Shown one piece after another: positions 1-10,516 of a stretch of DNA of 59,774 nucleotides. The position numbers and the translations under genes were made by a program. The notes beneath the pieces were generated by a model. That model was not told where the DNA came from. It searched no databases and saw only the letters and a program-made list of their open reading frames with translations. How positions within the stretch are numbered: position 1 is the stretch's first letter; every line of letters starts with the position of its first letter. Origin of the DNA: Acidobacteriota bacterium (GTDB lineage: Bacteria; Acidobacteriota; Terriglobia; Versatilivoradales; Versatilivoraceae); the NCBI GenBank assembly GCA_022826755.1, contig JAJDUG010000032.1:1-59774 (forward strand), in the 5' to 3' direction.

Positions 1-180
1 CATCCATGTTCAATAGGTAGATATCCGGATCAACGGAACAGGGTCCTGGTTGCCGATAGGCCACGAGGAAAAACCGAAAGAGATCCATTCGGATTCGTGC
101 CTATTCGTGTTCATTCGTGGTTCGTCTTTATTAACGCCCCCCTGTTTTACCCTCGAATGATCCGCCCCGTCGTCGGGGCA
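1..180 (-). repeat. Partial copy of the 270-334 bp dispersed repeat (family 1)
   Basis: On the minus strand this stretch matches the first half of the elements at 30255-30585 and 55138-55471: a G-run followed by GCGTT, then short runs built on GAATGAACACGAATAG and GAACATGGATG. The end near 144-150 is a degenerate TGAAACA (TAAAACA). Outside it lies the GC-rich hairpin GCCCCG-TCGT-CGGGGC (164-179), which also flanks the other copies. The window edge truncates it. No gene is seen in 1-238. Confidence 0.7.
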
Positions 181-238
181 GGCCGCGTCAGGCGTTGAAG
201 GGTCGGTCAACCGCACCCGTTCGATCTGGAGAGGCCCT

Positions 239-1072
239 TCACTGGAGCTCCGAAGGACGACTGGTTTCCCGCAACGAGCCAAAGAGCTGCAGGAAGTGGG
301 CCAAAGAAATCTTCTCAGCGCGAACCGTTGCGGGATAGCCGAGCTCCCGCAAGGTTTCGGACAGCCGCGACCAGACTTCCGGCCGGACCTTGCCGAGGCA
401 ATTCCTGAGCGTTTTTCGCCTCTGGGAGAATGCCTGCTTGACGAATCCGAAGAAAAGGCTCTCCTCCGCGGGACTCAAGGGGCGGTGGGGCCGGGGAATG
501 AGACGAACCACCTTGGAGTCGACTTTGGGTTTGGGCTTGAAAGCCTGCGGTGGGACCACAAAAAGCGGCTCGGGACGGAAGTGGTACTGGACGATCAGAG
601 ACAGCACTCCATAATCCCGGCCGCCGGGGAGGGCCGCCAGGCGGTCGGCGACCTCGGCTTGCAACATGACCACCGCCAGGTCGATGACGGCGGCGTGACG
701 GGCGAGATGCTGCAGAATCGGGGACGAAATGGCGTAGGGGAGGTTGCCCACCACCTTGAAGCCGTGGCCGGCATGGCGCCGGCGAAGCTCGCCCAGGTCC
801 AGGGTCAGAATGTCGCGATTGAGGAATTTGATCCCAGGGCTGTTGAATCGCCGGCGCAACTGCGAACAGAGAACGGTATCCACCTCGACCCCGACGTAGC
901 GGCAGCCCAGGCCAACCAGGTCCCCGGTCAAGGCGCCGGTACCGCACCCGATCTCCAGGACAGTGTCGCTCTCTTCCAGTCCCAGGCCGGCCACGATCTT
1001 CCTGGCCAGGGAGGGGTGTTTCAGGAAGTGTTGCCCCAACCTCTTTTTGGCCCGCACGGGTTGCTGTTGCAT
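239..1072 (-). CDS. rsmA: 16S rRNA (adenine-1518/1519-N6)-dimethyltransferase RsmA (KsgA)
   Basis: RsmA uses S-adenosylmethionine to dimethylate two adjacent adenines in the 3'-terminal hairpin of 16S rRNA, a late step in 30S maturation. The 277-residue protein has the usual family length. It opens with the RLGQHFL signature (residues 11-17), has the SAM-binding loop EIGCGTGALTG (40-50) and the catalytic NLPY motif (110-113). A basic C-terminal half contains the family run FGFVKQAFSQRRKTLRNCL. It is transcribed away from glgA, with about 150 bp between the two starts. That gap holds a 7-bp hairpin (1130-1148) of no clear role. No strong Shine-Dalgarno is visible before this start. Identification is secure from motifs alone. 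Confidence 0.95.
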   Translation of the reverse strand: MQQQPVRAKKRLGQHFLKHPSLARKIVAGLGLEESDTVLEIGCGTGALTGDLVGLGCRYVGVEVDTVLCSQLRRRFNSPGIKFLNRDILTLDLGELRRRHAGHGFKVVGNLPYAISSPILQHLARHAAVIDLAVVMLQAEVADRLAALPGGRDYGVLSLIVQYHFRPEPLFVVPPQAFKPKPKVDSKVVRLIPRPHRPLSPAEESLFFGFVKQAFSQRRKTLRNCLGKVRPEVWSRLSETLRELGYPATVRAEKISLAHFLQLFGSLRETSRPSELQ

Positions 1073-1223
1073 CGATGGTCGAGAATTTGTAATCTGAACC
1101 GTTTGTGCTGTCCGGCGCTTCCCTGTCCGGCCTGCCGGTCGGGCAGGCGCGCGAGAAGTTTACAGCCGCATGGCCTGGGGTGAGCTTAACCCGGTGGAGT
1201 CGGATGGAGCAAGAAAGGGCGGC

Positions 1224-2672
1224 ATGCGCATTCTGTTCGTCGCTTCCGAGGTGGTACCGTGGGCCAAGACCGGCGGATTGGGAGATGTATTAGGCGCCCT
1301 GCCCAAGACCCTCCGCCAGCTCGGTCAGGATGTCTCGGTGGTTCTGCCCCGCTATCGCGGGATCGAAGCCGGGCGTCGCCGCATGGCCAGCCTCACGGTT
1401 CCTCTGGGAGACCAACTCAGGTTCTGTCCCGTCTATGAAACCACCCGCCGCCAGGTCAGGTGTTTCTTCATCGACTATCCCCCTTACTACGATCGCGACG
1501 GATTGTATCAGGCGGGCCGGCGGGACTACCCGGACAATGCCGAACGCTTTGCGCTGCTTTCGCTGGCTGCTCTGGAGCTTGCCAAGCGCTCGGCTTCCCC
1601 GCCCGACGTGATTCATTGCCACGACTGGCACACCGCCCTCATCCCGGCATATTTGAAAACGATTTATGCTTCCGACCCCTTTTTCCACCGCACCCGGACG
1701 CTTCTGACCATCCACAACCTGGCCTATCAGGGGAAGTTCCCCAAGGCGACGCTGCCAAAGATCTCACTCTCTGCCCGCGGATTGAACCCTGCGCAGCTCG
1801 AACTGTCGGGAAAGCTCAACTTCCTGAAAGCGGGACTGGTCTTTGCCGACAGGATCAACACGGTCAGCAGGAAGTACAGCCGGGAGATTCTCACCCCGGA
1901 ATACGGGTCGGGCCTGGAAGGTGTGCTGAAGACAAGAGCCGGAGAGCTGACCGGAATCCTCAACGGCGCCGACTACGATCAATGGGATCCCGAAACCGAT
2001 CGCAACCTGGCCGCCAACTATTCGGCTCGATCCCCGGAAGGCAAGCTGGCCTGCAAACGGGATCTGCTGGGGACTTACGGCCTGCCCCGGGACGGTCGCC
2101 GTCCGCTGGTCGGCATCGTCTCCCGCCTGACCGGTCAGAAGGGATTCGACCTCCTCCCCCATGCCGCCCCTGAATTCATCGCTGAAGGCTTTTCCATGGT
2201 GGTCCTGGGTACGGGCGAAGAGAGATACGCCCGCTTCTTTCGCGGCCTCCAAAAAAAATTCCCCGACTATGTCTCCGTCAAAATTATGTATCATGACGGT
2301 TTGGCTCACAAGGTCGAGGCGGGGGCCGATCTCTTTCTCATGCCTTCCCGCTACGAACCCTGCGGGCTCAACCAGATTTACTCGCTGAAGTACGGCACTG
2401 TGCCGGTGGTGAGAGCCACCGGCGGTCTGGACGACACCATCGAGGACTATCGGGAAGACGGCAGCGGCAACGGATTCAAGTTCAGCAACTACGATTCGGA
2501 AGAATTGCTGCAGACAATGCGTCGGGCCCTGCGCGTCTATCGTTCGCCGCAACGTTGGAAGCACCTGGTAGGCAACTGCATGGGACTGGATTTTTCCTGG
2601 GAGGTAGCCGCGCGCAGCTACCTGGAACTCTATCGCTCCCTGCTCGCCAAGGCGAACCAGGGGGCGGAATAA
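1224..2672 (+). CDS. glgA: Glycogen (starch) synthase GlgA
   Basis: GlgA is a GT5-family glucosyltransferase that elongates alpha-1,4-glucan from ADP-glucose. The start chosen is the ATG giving MRILFVASEVVPWAKTGG, because GT5 enzymes begin at this beta-strand and KTGG loop. The open frame extends 18 codons upstream without family similarity. The protein is 482 residues. The N-terminal domain carries the KTGGLGDV substrate loop and an HCHDWHTAL stretch. The C-terminal Rossmann domain has SRYEPCGLNQ, including the conserved catalytic Glu, and a YGTVPVVRATGGL segment. A weak AAGAAAGG lies just upstream. No other glg gene is in the window, so it is not part of a visible glycogen operon. purA follows on the same strand after about 130 bp. 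Confidence 0.95.
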   Translation: MRILFVASEVVPWAKTGGLGDVLGALPKTLRQLGQDVSVVLPRYRGIEAGRRRMASLTVPLGDQLRFCPVYETTRRQVRCFFIDYPPYYDRDGLYQAGRRDYPDNAERFALLSLAALELAKRSASPPDVIHCHDWHTALIPAYLKTIYASDPFFHRTRTLLTIHNLAYQGKFPKATLPKISLSARGLNPAQLELSGKLNFLKAGLVFADRINTVSRKYSREILTPEYGSGLEGVLKTRAGELTGILNGADYDQWDPETDRNLAANYSARSPEGKLACKRDLLGTYGLPRDGRRPLVGIVSRLTGQKGFDLLPHAAPEFIAEGFSMVVLGTGEERYARFFRGLQKKFPDYVSVKIMYHDGLAHKVEAGADLFLMPSRYEPCGLNQIYSLKYGTVPVVRATGGLDDTIEDYREDGSGNGFKFSNYDSEELLQTMRRALRVYRSPQRWKHLVGNCMGLDFSWEVAARSYLELYRSLLAKANQGAE

Positions 2673-2753
2673 GGGCGAGGGCGGACCGGCGGGAGCGGCC
2701 CGGTGGGTCCTGACCGCCGGCTTGTCCACCGAATGGGGCTGAACGAATCCTGA

Positions 2754-4112
<1,359 letters not shown>

Positions 4113-4122
4113 AAGCTGAAAC

Positions 4123-6057
4123 TCAGCGGCCAAGCACCCGGAGGCGAAGTCCGGCCCGGGCATAAATGCCGGGATGCGGGAACCCGATGAACTCGTGATA
4201 GTTGCTGTCGAAGACGTTGTCGACCCGCCCGAAGGCCTCCAGTCCATGGGGAAGCTGATAGCCGAAAACCACGCTCGAGGTGGAGTACCCGCCCACGGTT
4301 TCCATTTCCGGGACCGGAAGCTGGAAATCGAAGCGCTCGCCCACCCAGAGGATGTCCCATCGCAAGCGGGCTCGGGGATGGAGTTCCCAGTCCACGTAGG
4401 AGCCTCCCCTCCAGCGAGGGCGGTCCCTCAAGGGTTCAGCGGTCCCTTGCAGTTCCCAGTCCAGAAACTGCAGGTGGCCCCCCAACCGCCCCTTTCCCTT
4501 CAGTGGCAGGGCGGCTCCGAATTCCACTCCCCGGGTGGTGGCCCGGCTTCGGTTGACAAGCTGGAACAGTTGGGGGCTGAAGTCGACCAGGTCTCTGAAG
4601 GAGTTGTAGAAGACGGCCCCGGACAGATGCAACCGTGACTCCTGCAGGGTATGCTCGAAGCCAAGGTCGAAACCGCGGCTCCTCTCCGGCAGAAGATCGG
4701 GATTGCCGATATTCGGTTCCCCCAGGGCGTAGAAGGAGGGCAGCTTGAACCCGTCTCCCCAACTGGTCTTCAAGCGGGTTCGCTCTCCCAGGGAAACCAC
4801 CGCGCCTGCTCTGGGGGAGAACACGGCGTCGAAGCCCTGGGCGCCGTCCACCCGGCCGCCGAAGCTCAGGGTGAGCCGCCCGGCCCGATAGAGGATTTCT
4901 CCGCTGCCCGCCAGGGTTTGGCGCTCCAGCCCGAAGACACTGGGGATGAAACCGGCAATCAGAGTGTCGTTGGACCCGTCCTCGTTTCTGACTCGGGCTC
5001 CCAGGTTGAGCGACAACTCCGGCGTCAGGTCCAGTTGAGTGGTGAAACCGGCCCGCAGCCGGTGGAATCCGGTTTGGCTGCTCAGCGGCGGAAGGGCACG
5101 GGGGGACGGGGGCAAACCGTCCAGGACCGCGGGAGCCGTATCGTCCTGGTGGCGGGAGAACAGGTCGAAGTCGAAGCCGTAAAGCCATCCCGGGGAGACC
5201 TGCTGCTGGTAGCCCATTCGCAGGGTCAGTTGCTCGACGTCGGCAACCTTTGGATCCCGCAGAATGGAAAATCCGGGGCCGCCGCCGTTTTCCGGGAACC
5301 CTCTGGAGCGGCTGTCCTGGTAGCGGGTGGTGAACTGCAGCGCCTTGCCGTCGCCCAGGGGGAACGCCGACTTGAAGGATACCGTCCCCACCGAAAAGTC
5401 ATCGTTTTCGATCTGCTCGTCGATGTCGAACCAGGATCCGGACAAGGCCCAGTCGATCCCACCCAACCTGCCTCCAGACTGAAACCCGGCTCGGCCGGCG
5501 CCGAAGTTTCCCAGCGCCCCTTCCACGGAGAAGTGGGGCTCATCCCCTCCGCTTCGGGTGAGGATGTTGATGACTCCACCGATCCCCTCCGACCCGTAGA
5601 GGGAGGACACGGGACCGCGCACGATCTCGATCTGCTCGACGTTGTCGGTGCTCAGGGTCGAGAAGTCAACCGCGCCCCCAAGAAGGTTGGTGGTGTCATT
5701 CACGGGAACGCCGTCGATCATGACCAGGGTGAAGTTGGCTTCGCCTCCCCGCAGGGATACGGTCGTCAACCCGCCCCGCCCCCCGGTCTGAGACAAGTAG
5801 AGAAACGGGACCTGGCGCAGCAGGTCGGCCATGCTTTCGGCCCGGCTGTTTTCCACGAACTCCCGGGTGAGGATGGTTACCGAGGCCGAACTGGCCGAGA
5901 GCGGAATGGCCTCGGCCGAGACGGTGACCACGATGGGATCGGGCTGAATGGAGGGAGATCGGACCGAGGGCGGATTCTGGCAGAATCCTTCAGCGGCCAG
6001 GAGCAGAAGCATCGCCGAAGATGCCGCCAGTCCAGACCTGAAGCCGATCCGCGCCAT
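4123..6057 (-). CDS. TonB-dependent receptor, BtuB/siderophore type
   Basis: This is an outer-membrane active transporter gated by TonB-ExbBD, for a small chelate such as a cobamide or siderophore. With the start at MARIGFRSG the product is 644 residues with a clean signal peptide (hydrophobic AMLLLLAAEGFC). An ATG 12 codons upstream and a TTG further up are also open. After the signal comes a short TonB-box-like stretch. The plug domain follows, with SVTILTREFVENS, a TGGRGGLTTVSLRGGEAN stretch and the PVSSLYGSEGIGGVINI motif. A 22-strand-type barrel completes it. The size and plug resemble BtuB/CirA-like receptors rather than the large Oar-like receptor at 30953. The gene lies just downstream of an aldo/keto reductase gene and is probably cotranscribed. 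The ligand cannot be read from the sequence. Confidence 0.85.
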   Translation of the reverse strand: MARIGFRSGLAASSAMLLLLAAEGFCQNPPSVRSPSIQPDPIVVTVSAEAIPLSASSASVTILTREFVENSRAESMADLLRQVPFLYLSQTGGRGGLTTVSLRGGEANFTLVMIDGVPVNDTTNLLGGAVDFSTLSTDNVEQIEIVRGPVSSLYGSEGIGGVINILTRSGGDEPHFSVEGALGNFGAGRAGFQSGGRLGGIDWALSGSWFDIDEQIENDDFSVGTVSFKSAFPLGDGKALQFTTRYQDSRSRGFPENGGGPGFSILRDPKVADVEQLTLRMGYQQQVSPGWLYGFDFDLFSRHQDDTAPAVLDGLPPSPRALPPLSSQTGFHRLRAGFTTQLDLTPELSLNLGARVRNEDGSNDTLIAGFIPSVFGLERQTLAGSGEILYRAGRLTLSFGGRVDGAQGFDAVFSPRAGAVVSLGERTRLKTSWGDGFKLPSFYALGEPNIGNPDLLPERSRGFDLGFEHTLQESRLHLSGAVFYNSFRDLVDFSPQLFQLVNRSRATTRGVEFGAALPLKGKGRLGGHLQFLDWELQGTAEPLRDRPRWRGGSYVDWELHPRARLRWDILWVGERFDFQLPVPEMETVGGYSTSSVVFGYQLPHGLEAFGRVDNVFDSNYHEFIGFPHPGIYARAGLRLRVLGR

Positions 6058-6126
6058 GAACGCACGATGTCCGCCTGGACCCTTCGTAGCCATCGCTGGA
6101 ACCCCGCAACTCAATGTTTCACCGTT

Positions 6127-7548
6127 TCATCCGGGCAACGCCGGCCGCCTCCGGGAGAACTCCTGCAGAATGGAAAGAGCATCCACCGGAGGCAGTCCAA
6201 CGGCCCCCAACGCATCCTGCACGTAAGATACACGCCGCATTCCATTGAGGACACAGGAGACCCCTTTGAGGTTCAAGAGGAGGCTCATGGCGATCTGACT
6301 CAGCGAAGCCCGGTTACCCGGATAGCCGCACTCCTCCAGAAGGCCCCGAATCCGGTCGGACACCTCCTGCTGCCGGGAAAGCGAATAGCGCTCCAGGCCT
6401 TCCAAGACGGCTCGGATGGTCTGAAAAAAGCGCTGCTGCCATTCTTCCCAAAAGTCTTGGCCTTGACAAACTTTTTGGCAATCCTGAATCCACTGCTGAA
6501 GAGGAGGGGCCAGATATCTCTCCACCACCCAGTCCCAGTCGGAGGCGGCGCGGACCTGGGGAGCAATCTGGAGAATCAATCCGGCCAGGCCGAAGTCGGG
6601 CCCGCCGAGCAAGGGTATTTTCATCCGGTCAGCCAACGAACGCTCCAATCGTCGCAGCGGACCAACCAGCAACTCCAGGTCCCTTGGGCCGTCAGTCCCC
6701 TGACCGTGCCCGCGGAAATCGGCCAGCCGAAACATCCGATTCGCCCAGAAGGCGTTGAGGGGTCGATTGATGAGCACCCCCAATCCTTCCCTCCGGCAGA
6801 ATTCAAGGGCAGTCAGGCCGTCGTTGTTGCGCTCCAGGGCCCCCCCGCTCTCATAGAGGTTGAGCGGAAGCTGGACCACTCGGAAGCGGTGGGCGGAGGA
6901 AATCCGTACCGCCTGGCGGAGACACCGCTGGACGCTGGTCATGGTTGGATCCGCGCTGCCCAGGCCGTAATGGTTGGAGCTGATGCCGTACCAGCCGATG
7001 CGACCCTCCTTGGCCTGCTCCTCCAGGAAACTGAAGGCCTGGCCCACGCGGCGGTAAAACTCCTGGTGGTCCTGAGGGGTCGGGGTGCGGTGGTGGGCCT
7101 GGTGGCTGAGAAAGTATTCCGGATTGTGCAGTAGAAACACGTCCACCCGATCCCGCTTCAGCCGCCGGCAGGAGGCCCTGAGCTGGGTCTCCAGGAACCG
7201 GGGGTGAATGCAGTGCCAGATCCCCTCGCCGTACTCCACCACCTCCGGGAAGGATTGCTGCTGGGCCAGGGTCATGTTCTGCCCCTGGATGTACCCGGCC
7301 TTGGTGACCACCACCGTCCCGAGAGCCCCGTCCGAGGAGAGGGCCTTGCCCACCAGCGATTCCGACCGGCCGTCGGTGTAGTTGGCGCTGGTGTCGATCA
7401 GGTTCCCTCCCTGTCCCAGGTACTCCCGAAGCGAGGATTCGTGTTCTGCGACACCCTCGGCGATGCGGTAGCAGCCGAATCCCAGAGGATGGCACCGGAT
7501 GCCGGTATCCCCCAGAGGTCGAAAGTAGTTCGGAACAGGATGGCTCAA
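6127..7548 (-). CDS. Aldo/keto reductase family protein, long form
   Basis: This is an NAD(P)H-dependent carbonyl reductase of the aldo/keto reductase TIM-barrel superfamily. The N-terminal half gives the family pattern RPLGDTGIRCHPLGFGCYRI, the motif DTSANYTDGRSE and the strand VVVTKAGY. The catalytic tetrad can be assigned as Asp52, Tyr57, Lys83 and His141 (LLHNPEYF). The protein is 473 residues, against roughly 300-350 for most members. The extra C-terminal portion, about residues 330-440, is charged and helical and matches no domain I recognise. The stop lies just upstream of the TonB receptor gene on the same strand, suggesting an operon. The substrate is unknown. Confidence 0.85.
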   Translation of the reverse strand: MSHPVPNYFRPLGDTGIRCHPLGFGCYRIAEGVAEHESSLREYLGQGGNLIDTSANYTDGRSESLVGKALSSDGALGTVVVTKAGYIQGQNMTLAQQQSFPEVVEYGEGIWHCIHPRFLETQLRASCRRLKRDRVDVFLLHNPEYFLSHQAHHRTPTPQDHQEFYRRVGQAFSFLEEQAKEGRIGWYGISSNHYGLGSADPTMTSVQRCLRQAVRISSAHRFRVVQLPLNLYESGGALERNNDGLTALEFCRREGLGVLINRPLNAFWANRMFRLADFRGHGQGTDGPRDLELLVGPLRRLERSLADRMKIPLLGGPDFGLAGLILQIAPQVRAASDWDWVVERYLAPPLQQWIQDCQKVCQGQDFWEEWQQRFFQTIRAVLEGLERYSLSRQQEVSDRIRGLLEECGYPGNRASLSQIAMSLLLNLKGVSCVLNGMRRVSYVQDALGAVGLPPVDALSILQEFSRRRPALPG

Positions 7549-7577
7549 AGACGGAAACCTCGTCGAAACCGCGAAGA

Positions 7578-8957
7578 TCAGAGGTGGATCGCCCGGCCGA
7601 AGGCGGCGGCGCCGGCTTCATGAACGGCTTCACCCAGGGTGGGATGGGCCTGAATGGTGGCCTCGATGTCTTCGAAGGTGGCTCCCAGCGTCATGGCCAA
7701 CCCAAGCTCTCCGATCAGCTCGGTGGCCTCCGAACCAAACAGGTGAGCGCCCAGCAGTTCGCCGTCGGCTTCGCCGAAAATCAGCTTCACGAATCCCTCG
7801 CTCTCGCCAACTGCCAGGGCCTTGCCGTTGGCTCTGAAGGGGAAGCGGCCGACGCGGAAGGGCTCGCCCAACTCTCGGGCCGCCCGTTCGGTGAGCCCGA
7901 CACTGGCGACTTGCGGATTGCAGTAGGTGCAGCTCGGATAGTGGGGGAGCGGCATGGGCTTCCCGTTCCCGAAAAGGCCCTCGACGGCCTGAACGGCCTG
8001 GTAGCTGGCCACGTGAGCCAACCAGGGCGGCCCAATCACATCCCCGGCTGCATAGACGCCCTCGACCGAAGTCCGATAGTTGCCGTCCACCCGGATAAAG
8101 CCCCGATCGGTTTCCAGTTCCAGCCCGGGTGGCAGAAGCGCATCCACCCCCACGGCCACCAGGACCACCTCCGCCTCCACTCTGCCGGCCGTTTCACCAC
8201 TGAAGCCCACCTGAACACCGTATCGAGTGGCCACCCCCTCGTCCACCCGGGCGAAGGTATGGACCTCGATTCCCTGACGGCTGAAGGACCGGGCCAGAGC
8301 CTGCGACACTTCCTCATCTTCAACCGGCAGCAGATGCGGCATCATCTCCAGCAAGGTGACACGGGTGCCGAAGGCGTTGTAGAAGTAGGCGAACTCCACC
8401 CCGATGGCGCCGGCCCCTATGATCACCATGGATGCCGGAGGCGCGCTCAACGCCAAGGCTTCCTTGCTTCCGATGACCCTCTTTCCGTCGAAGGGCAGAC
8501 CCGGCAGCGGACGGGGACGGACCCCGGTGCTGACCAGGACTCGATCGGCTTCCAGTGAACGCCTGGAGCCGTCGGAAAGTTCCGCCGTGACCAGGCCCGG
8601 CTCAGTCAGTTCCGCCCTGGCCACCAGGTAATCGACCCGGTTTTTTCGAAACAGATAGGCAACACCGCCGGCGAGCTGGTCCGCCACTTTTCGGCTTCGT
8701 CCCATGATCCCGGACCACTCAAAGGACAATCCCTCGAACCTCAGTCCAAAGTCCCCGGCCCGGTCTTTCAGAAGCCGATAGAGCTCGGCGTTGCGCAGCA
8801 GCGACTTGCTGGGAATGCAGCCCCAGTTCAGGCAGGTTCCCCCGGCGCGGTCCATCTCGACGCAGGCCACCCTCCTGCCCAGCTTCGCCGCCCGAATGGC
8901 TGCCACGTATCCCGCGGGGCCGCCACCAATCACTACCAGGTCGTAGCGCTCAGACAT
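7578..8957 (-). CDS. lpdA: Dihydrolipoamide dehydrogenase (E3)
   Basis: This is the flavoprotein E3 component, which reoxidises dihydrolipoamide on E2 and reduces NAD+. The 459-residue protein begins with the FAD-binding glycine motif VVIGGGPAGYVAA (8-20). The redox-active disulfide GGTCLNWGCIPSK has cysteines 41 and 46. The second nucleotide fold is IIGAGAIGVEFA, followed by the late FAD motif GVYAAGDVIG. The dimer-interface base is in AHPTLGE, His438 and Glu443. Everything expected of an active enzyme is present. It is transcribed after the E2 gene at 9054-10223, about 95 bp apart, so it probably serves that complex and perhaps others. Confidence 0.95.
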   Translation of the reverse strand: MSERYDLVVIGGGPAGYVAAIRAAKLGRRVACVEMDRAGGTCLNWGCIPSKSLLRNAELYRLLKDRAGDFGLRFEGLSFEWSGIMGRSRKVADQLAGGVAYLFRKNRVDYLVARAELTEPGLVTAELSDGSRRSLEADRVLVSTGVRPRPLPGLPFDGKRVIGSKEALALSAPPASMVIIGAGAIGVEFAYFYNAFGTRVTLLEMMPHLLPVEDEEVSQALARSFSRQGIEVHTFARVDEGVATRYGVQVGFSGETAGRVEAEVVLVAVGVDALLPPGLELETDRGFIRVDGNYRTSVEGVYAAGDVIGPPWLAHVASYQAVQAVEGLFGNGKPMPLPHYPSCTYCNPQVASVGLTERAARELGEPFRVGRFPFRANGKALAVGESEGFVKLIFGEADGELLGAHLFGSEATELIGELGLAMTLGATFEDIEATIQAHPTLGEAVHEAGAAAFGRAIHL

Positions 8958-9053
8958 CGTGGGCCTTTCGAGATCGATGATTGGATGGATGGGTTTGGTT
9001 CACGGAAGGCATTCGGTGGGCTTTCGTTGGGACCGACTGTAACCGGCCGCCGT

Positions 9054-10223
9054 CTATAGCAGCAGCAACGCCGGTTGCTGCAGCAGCCTCCGCATCTGGC
9101 CCATGAATTCGGCGCCCACGGCCCCGTCGACGACCCGGTGATCGCAACTCAGTGTCAGGTTGAGCCGATGGCCCGGGCGAATGCGGTCGTCCTTGTCGAC
9201 CACGGGCTTTTTGACGATGGCGCCCACTCCAAGAATGGCCGCCTGAGGCGGGTCGATGATGGCCTGGAAACTGTCGATGCCCCTGGCGCCCAGGTTGGAG
9301 ACGGTAAAGGTGCCTCCACGATATTCATCGGGGTTCAACCGCTGAGCGCGCGCCCGTTCAATCAAGTCCCTTGCCTCCCGACTGATCTGGCGCAGGCTCT
9401 TGGATTCGGCCTTTCGGATCACAGGCGTCAACAACCCCTCTTCCAGGCTGACCGCGAACTCCAGGTCCACCTGACCATGGCGAAGAATACCCTCCCCCGT
9501 GAAGGAAGCATTGAGCTGTGGCGCCCGGGTCAGAGCCACGGCCGCCGCTTTCAATACCATGTCGTTGACACTCAGCTTGCCGCCCCACTCCTCCACGGCG
9601 GAGTTGACTTGACCCTGCAACTCCAGCAACGGTTCGGCGTCGATCTCCATCTGCAGGTAGAAATGGGGGATCCGGGTCTTGCTCTCCACCATGCGTTCAG
9701 CGATGAGCTGCCGCATGGAACTGAGGGGAACCCGTCGGCTCACGGCCGCGGGGGGCTGGTCCGTGGACTCCCCGGCGCGGCCGGCAGCCAGTACGTCTCG
9801 ATAGAGAATACGGCCCGAAGGCCCGGACCCCTCCACCCCGGCCAGATCCACATTCATTTCCCCGGCGGCCTTTCGAGCCCGGGGCGAGGCCTTGACCCTT
9901 TGCGAGGCAGCCGCCCTGCCGGCTGTTCCCACGCCTGTCTCGGGAGAGGCGATTTCCGCAACCGCCTCGGCGGATTGCAATGGTTGGCCTCCGGCATCGA
10001 TTGCAGCCATGGGTTGGCCAACGCTAACCCTTTGGCCTTCCTCGACATAGATTTCCGACAGCACGCCGGCCTCCAGGGACTCCATCTCCATGGTGGCCTT
10101 GTCGGTTTCGATTTCCGCCACCACTTCCCCCCTGGAAACAGCCTCTCCGATGCTCTTCAGCCAGCGCACCACCAGACCGTCTTCCATGGTGTCACTGAGT
10201 TTCGGCATGGTGATCTCAGCCAT
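9054..10223 (-). CDS. Dihydrolipoamide acyltransferase (E2) of a 2-oxoacid dehydrogenase complex
   Basis: This E2 core enzyme transfers the acyl group from lipoyl-lysine to CoA. The 389-residue protein has one lipoyl domain (about 1-78) with the modified lysine in ETDKATMEME (Lys42). A flexible linker rich in Ala/Glu follows. The peripheral subunit-binding domain is about 112-148 (ASPRARKAAGEMNVDL and GPSGRILYRDV). The C-terminal catalytic domain has the active-site motif DHRVVDG (His362, Asp366). The architecture fits pyruvate or branched-chain dehydrogenase E2. Neither E1 subunit is in the window, so the exact substrate cannot be assigned. The E3 gene follows on the same strand. Confidence 0.93.
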   Translation of the reverse strand: MAEITMPKLSDTMEDGLVVRWLKSIGEAVSRGEVVAEIETDKATMEMESLEAGVLSEIYVEEGQRVSVGQPMAAIDAGGQPLQSAEAVAEIASPETGVGTAGRAAASQRVKASPRARKAAGEMNVDLAGVEGSGPSGRILYRDVLAAGRAGESTDQPPAAVSRRVPLSSMRQLIAERMVESKTRIPHFYLQMEIDAEPLLELQGQVNSAVEEWGGKLSVNDMVLKAAAVALTRAPQLNASFTGEGILRHGQVDLEFAVSLEEGLLTPVIRKAESKSLRQISREARDLIERARAQRLNPDEYRGGTFTVSNLGARGIDSFQAIIDPPQAAILGVGAIVKKPVVDKDDRIRPGHRLNLTLSCDHRVVDGAVGAEFMGQMRRLLQQPALLLL

Positions 10224-10445
10224 GGCTGCTCCTGGCGTTCAGCGCCGACCCGCGAGCGGGGAGGTTTCCGCTCTTCCCTCCCCGCCGCCTGCCCGAGGAG
10301 CGGAAAGGTGCCGGCCCGTCTTCAGCGGTCGCGAACGTATTGTACTGTAGCACTCACTCCAATGAACAATGAGCCTTGTGCAAAATTCAACGTCCCCTTT
10401 TCACACTGGCCGACAGGCGGCGCCATAACCCTTCCGCAATCGGTT

Positions 10446-10510
10446 GCGCTTCGTGTCCCTTCGTAGTCCTTCGGGCCCCTTCGTGGATTTCTTTTTTGTT
10501 CTTTCCTCCA
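10446..10510. repeat. Short CTTCGTGG-rich dispersed repeat
   Basis: This is a run of imperfect CCTTCGTNN units ending in CTTCGTGGATTTCTTTTTT. Nearly the same arrangement occurs at 16500-16562, and a longer relative forms the right end of the family-1 repeat. It sits in the 293-bp gap between the O-antigen-ligase-like gene and the E2 gene. The rest of that gap shows nothing recognisable. Confidence 0.6.
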
Positions 10511-10516
10511 CGATTC

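Noticed and set aside
1130-1148. Hairpin GCCTGCC/GGCAGGC upstream of glgA as a terminator
   Set aside because: It has no T-run on either strand and lies between two divergent starts, where no transcript should end.
296-1183. Long plus-strand open frame opposite rsmA
   Set aside because: It is an antisense shadow produced by GC-rich codon usage. The minus-strand frame has every RsmA motif.
4651-7134. 827-codon plus-strand open frame across the TonB receptor and aldo/keto reductase genes
   Set aside because: It spans two well-identified minus-strand genes and their junction and has no family signature of its own.
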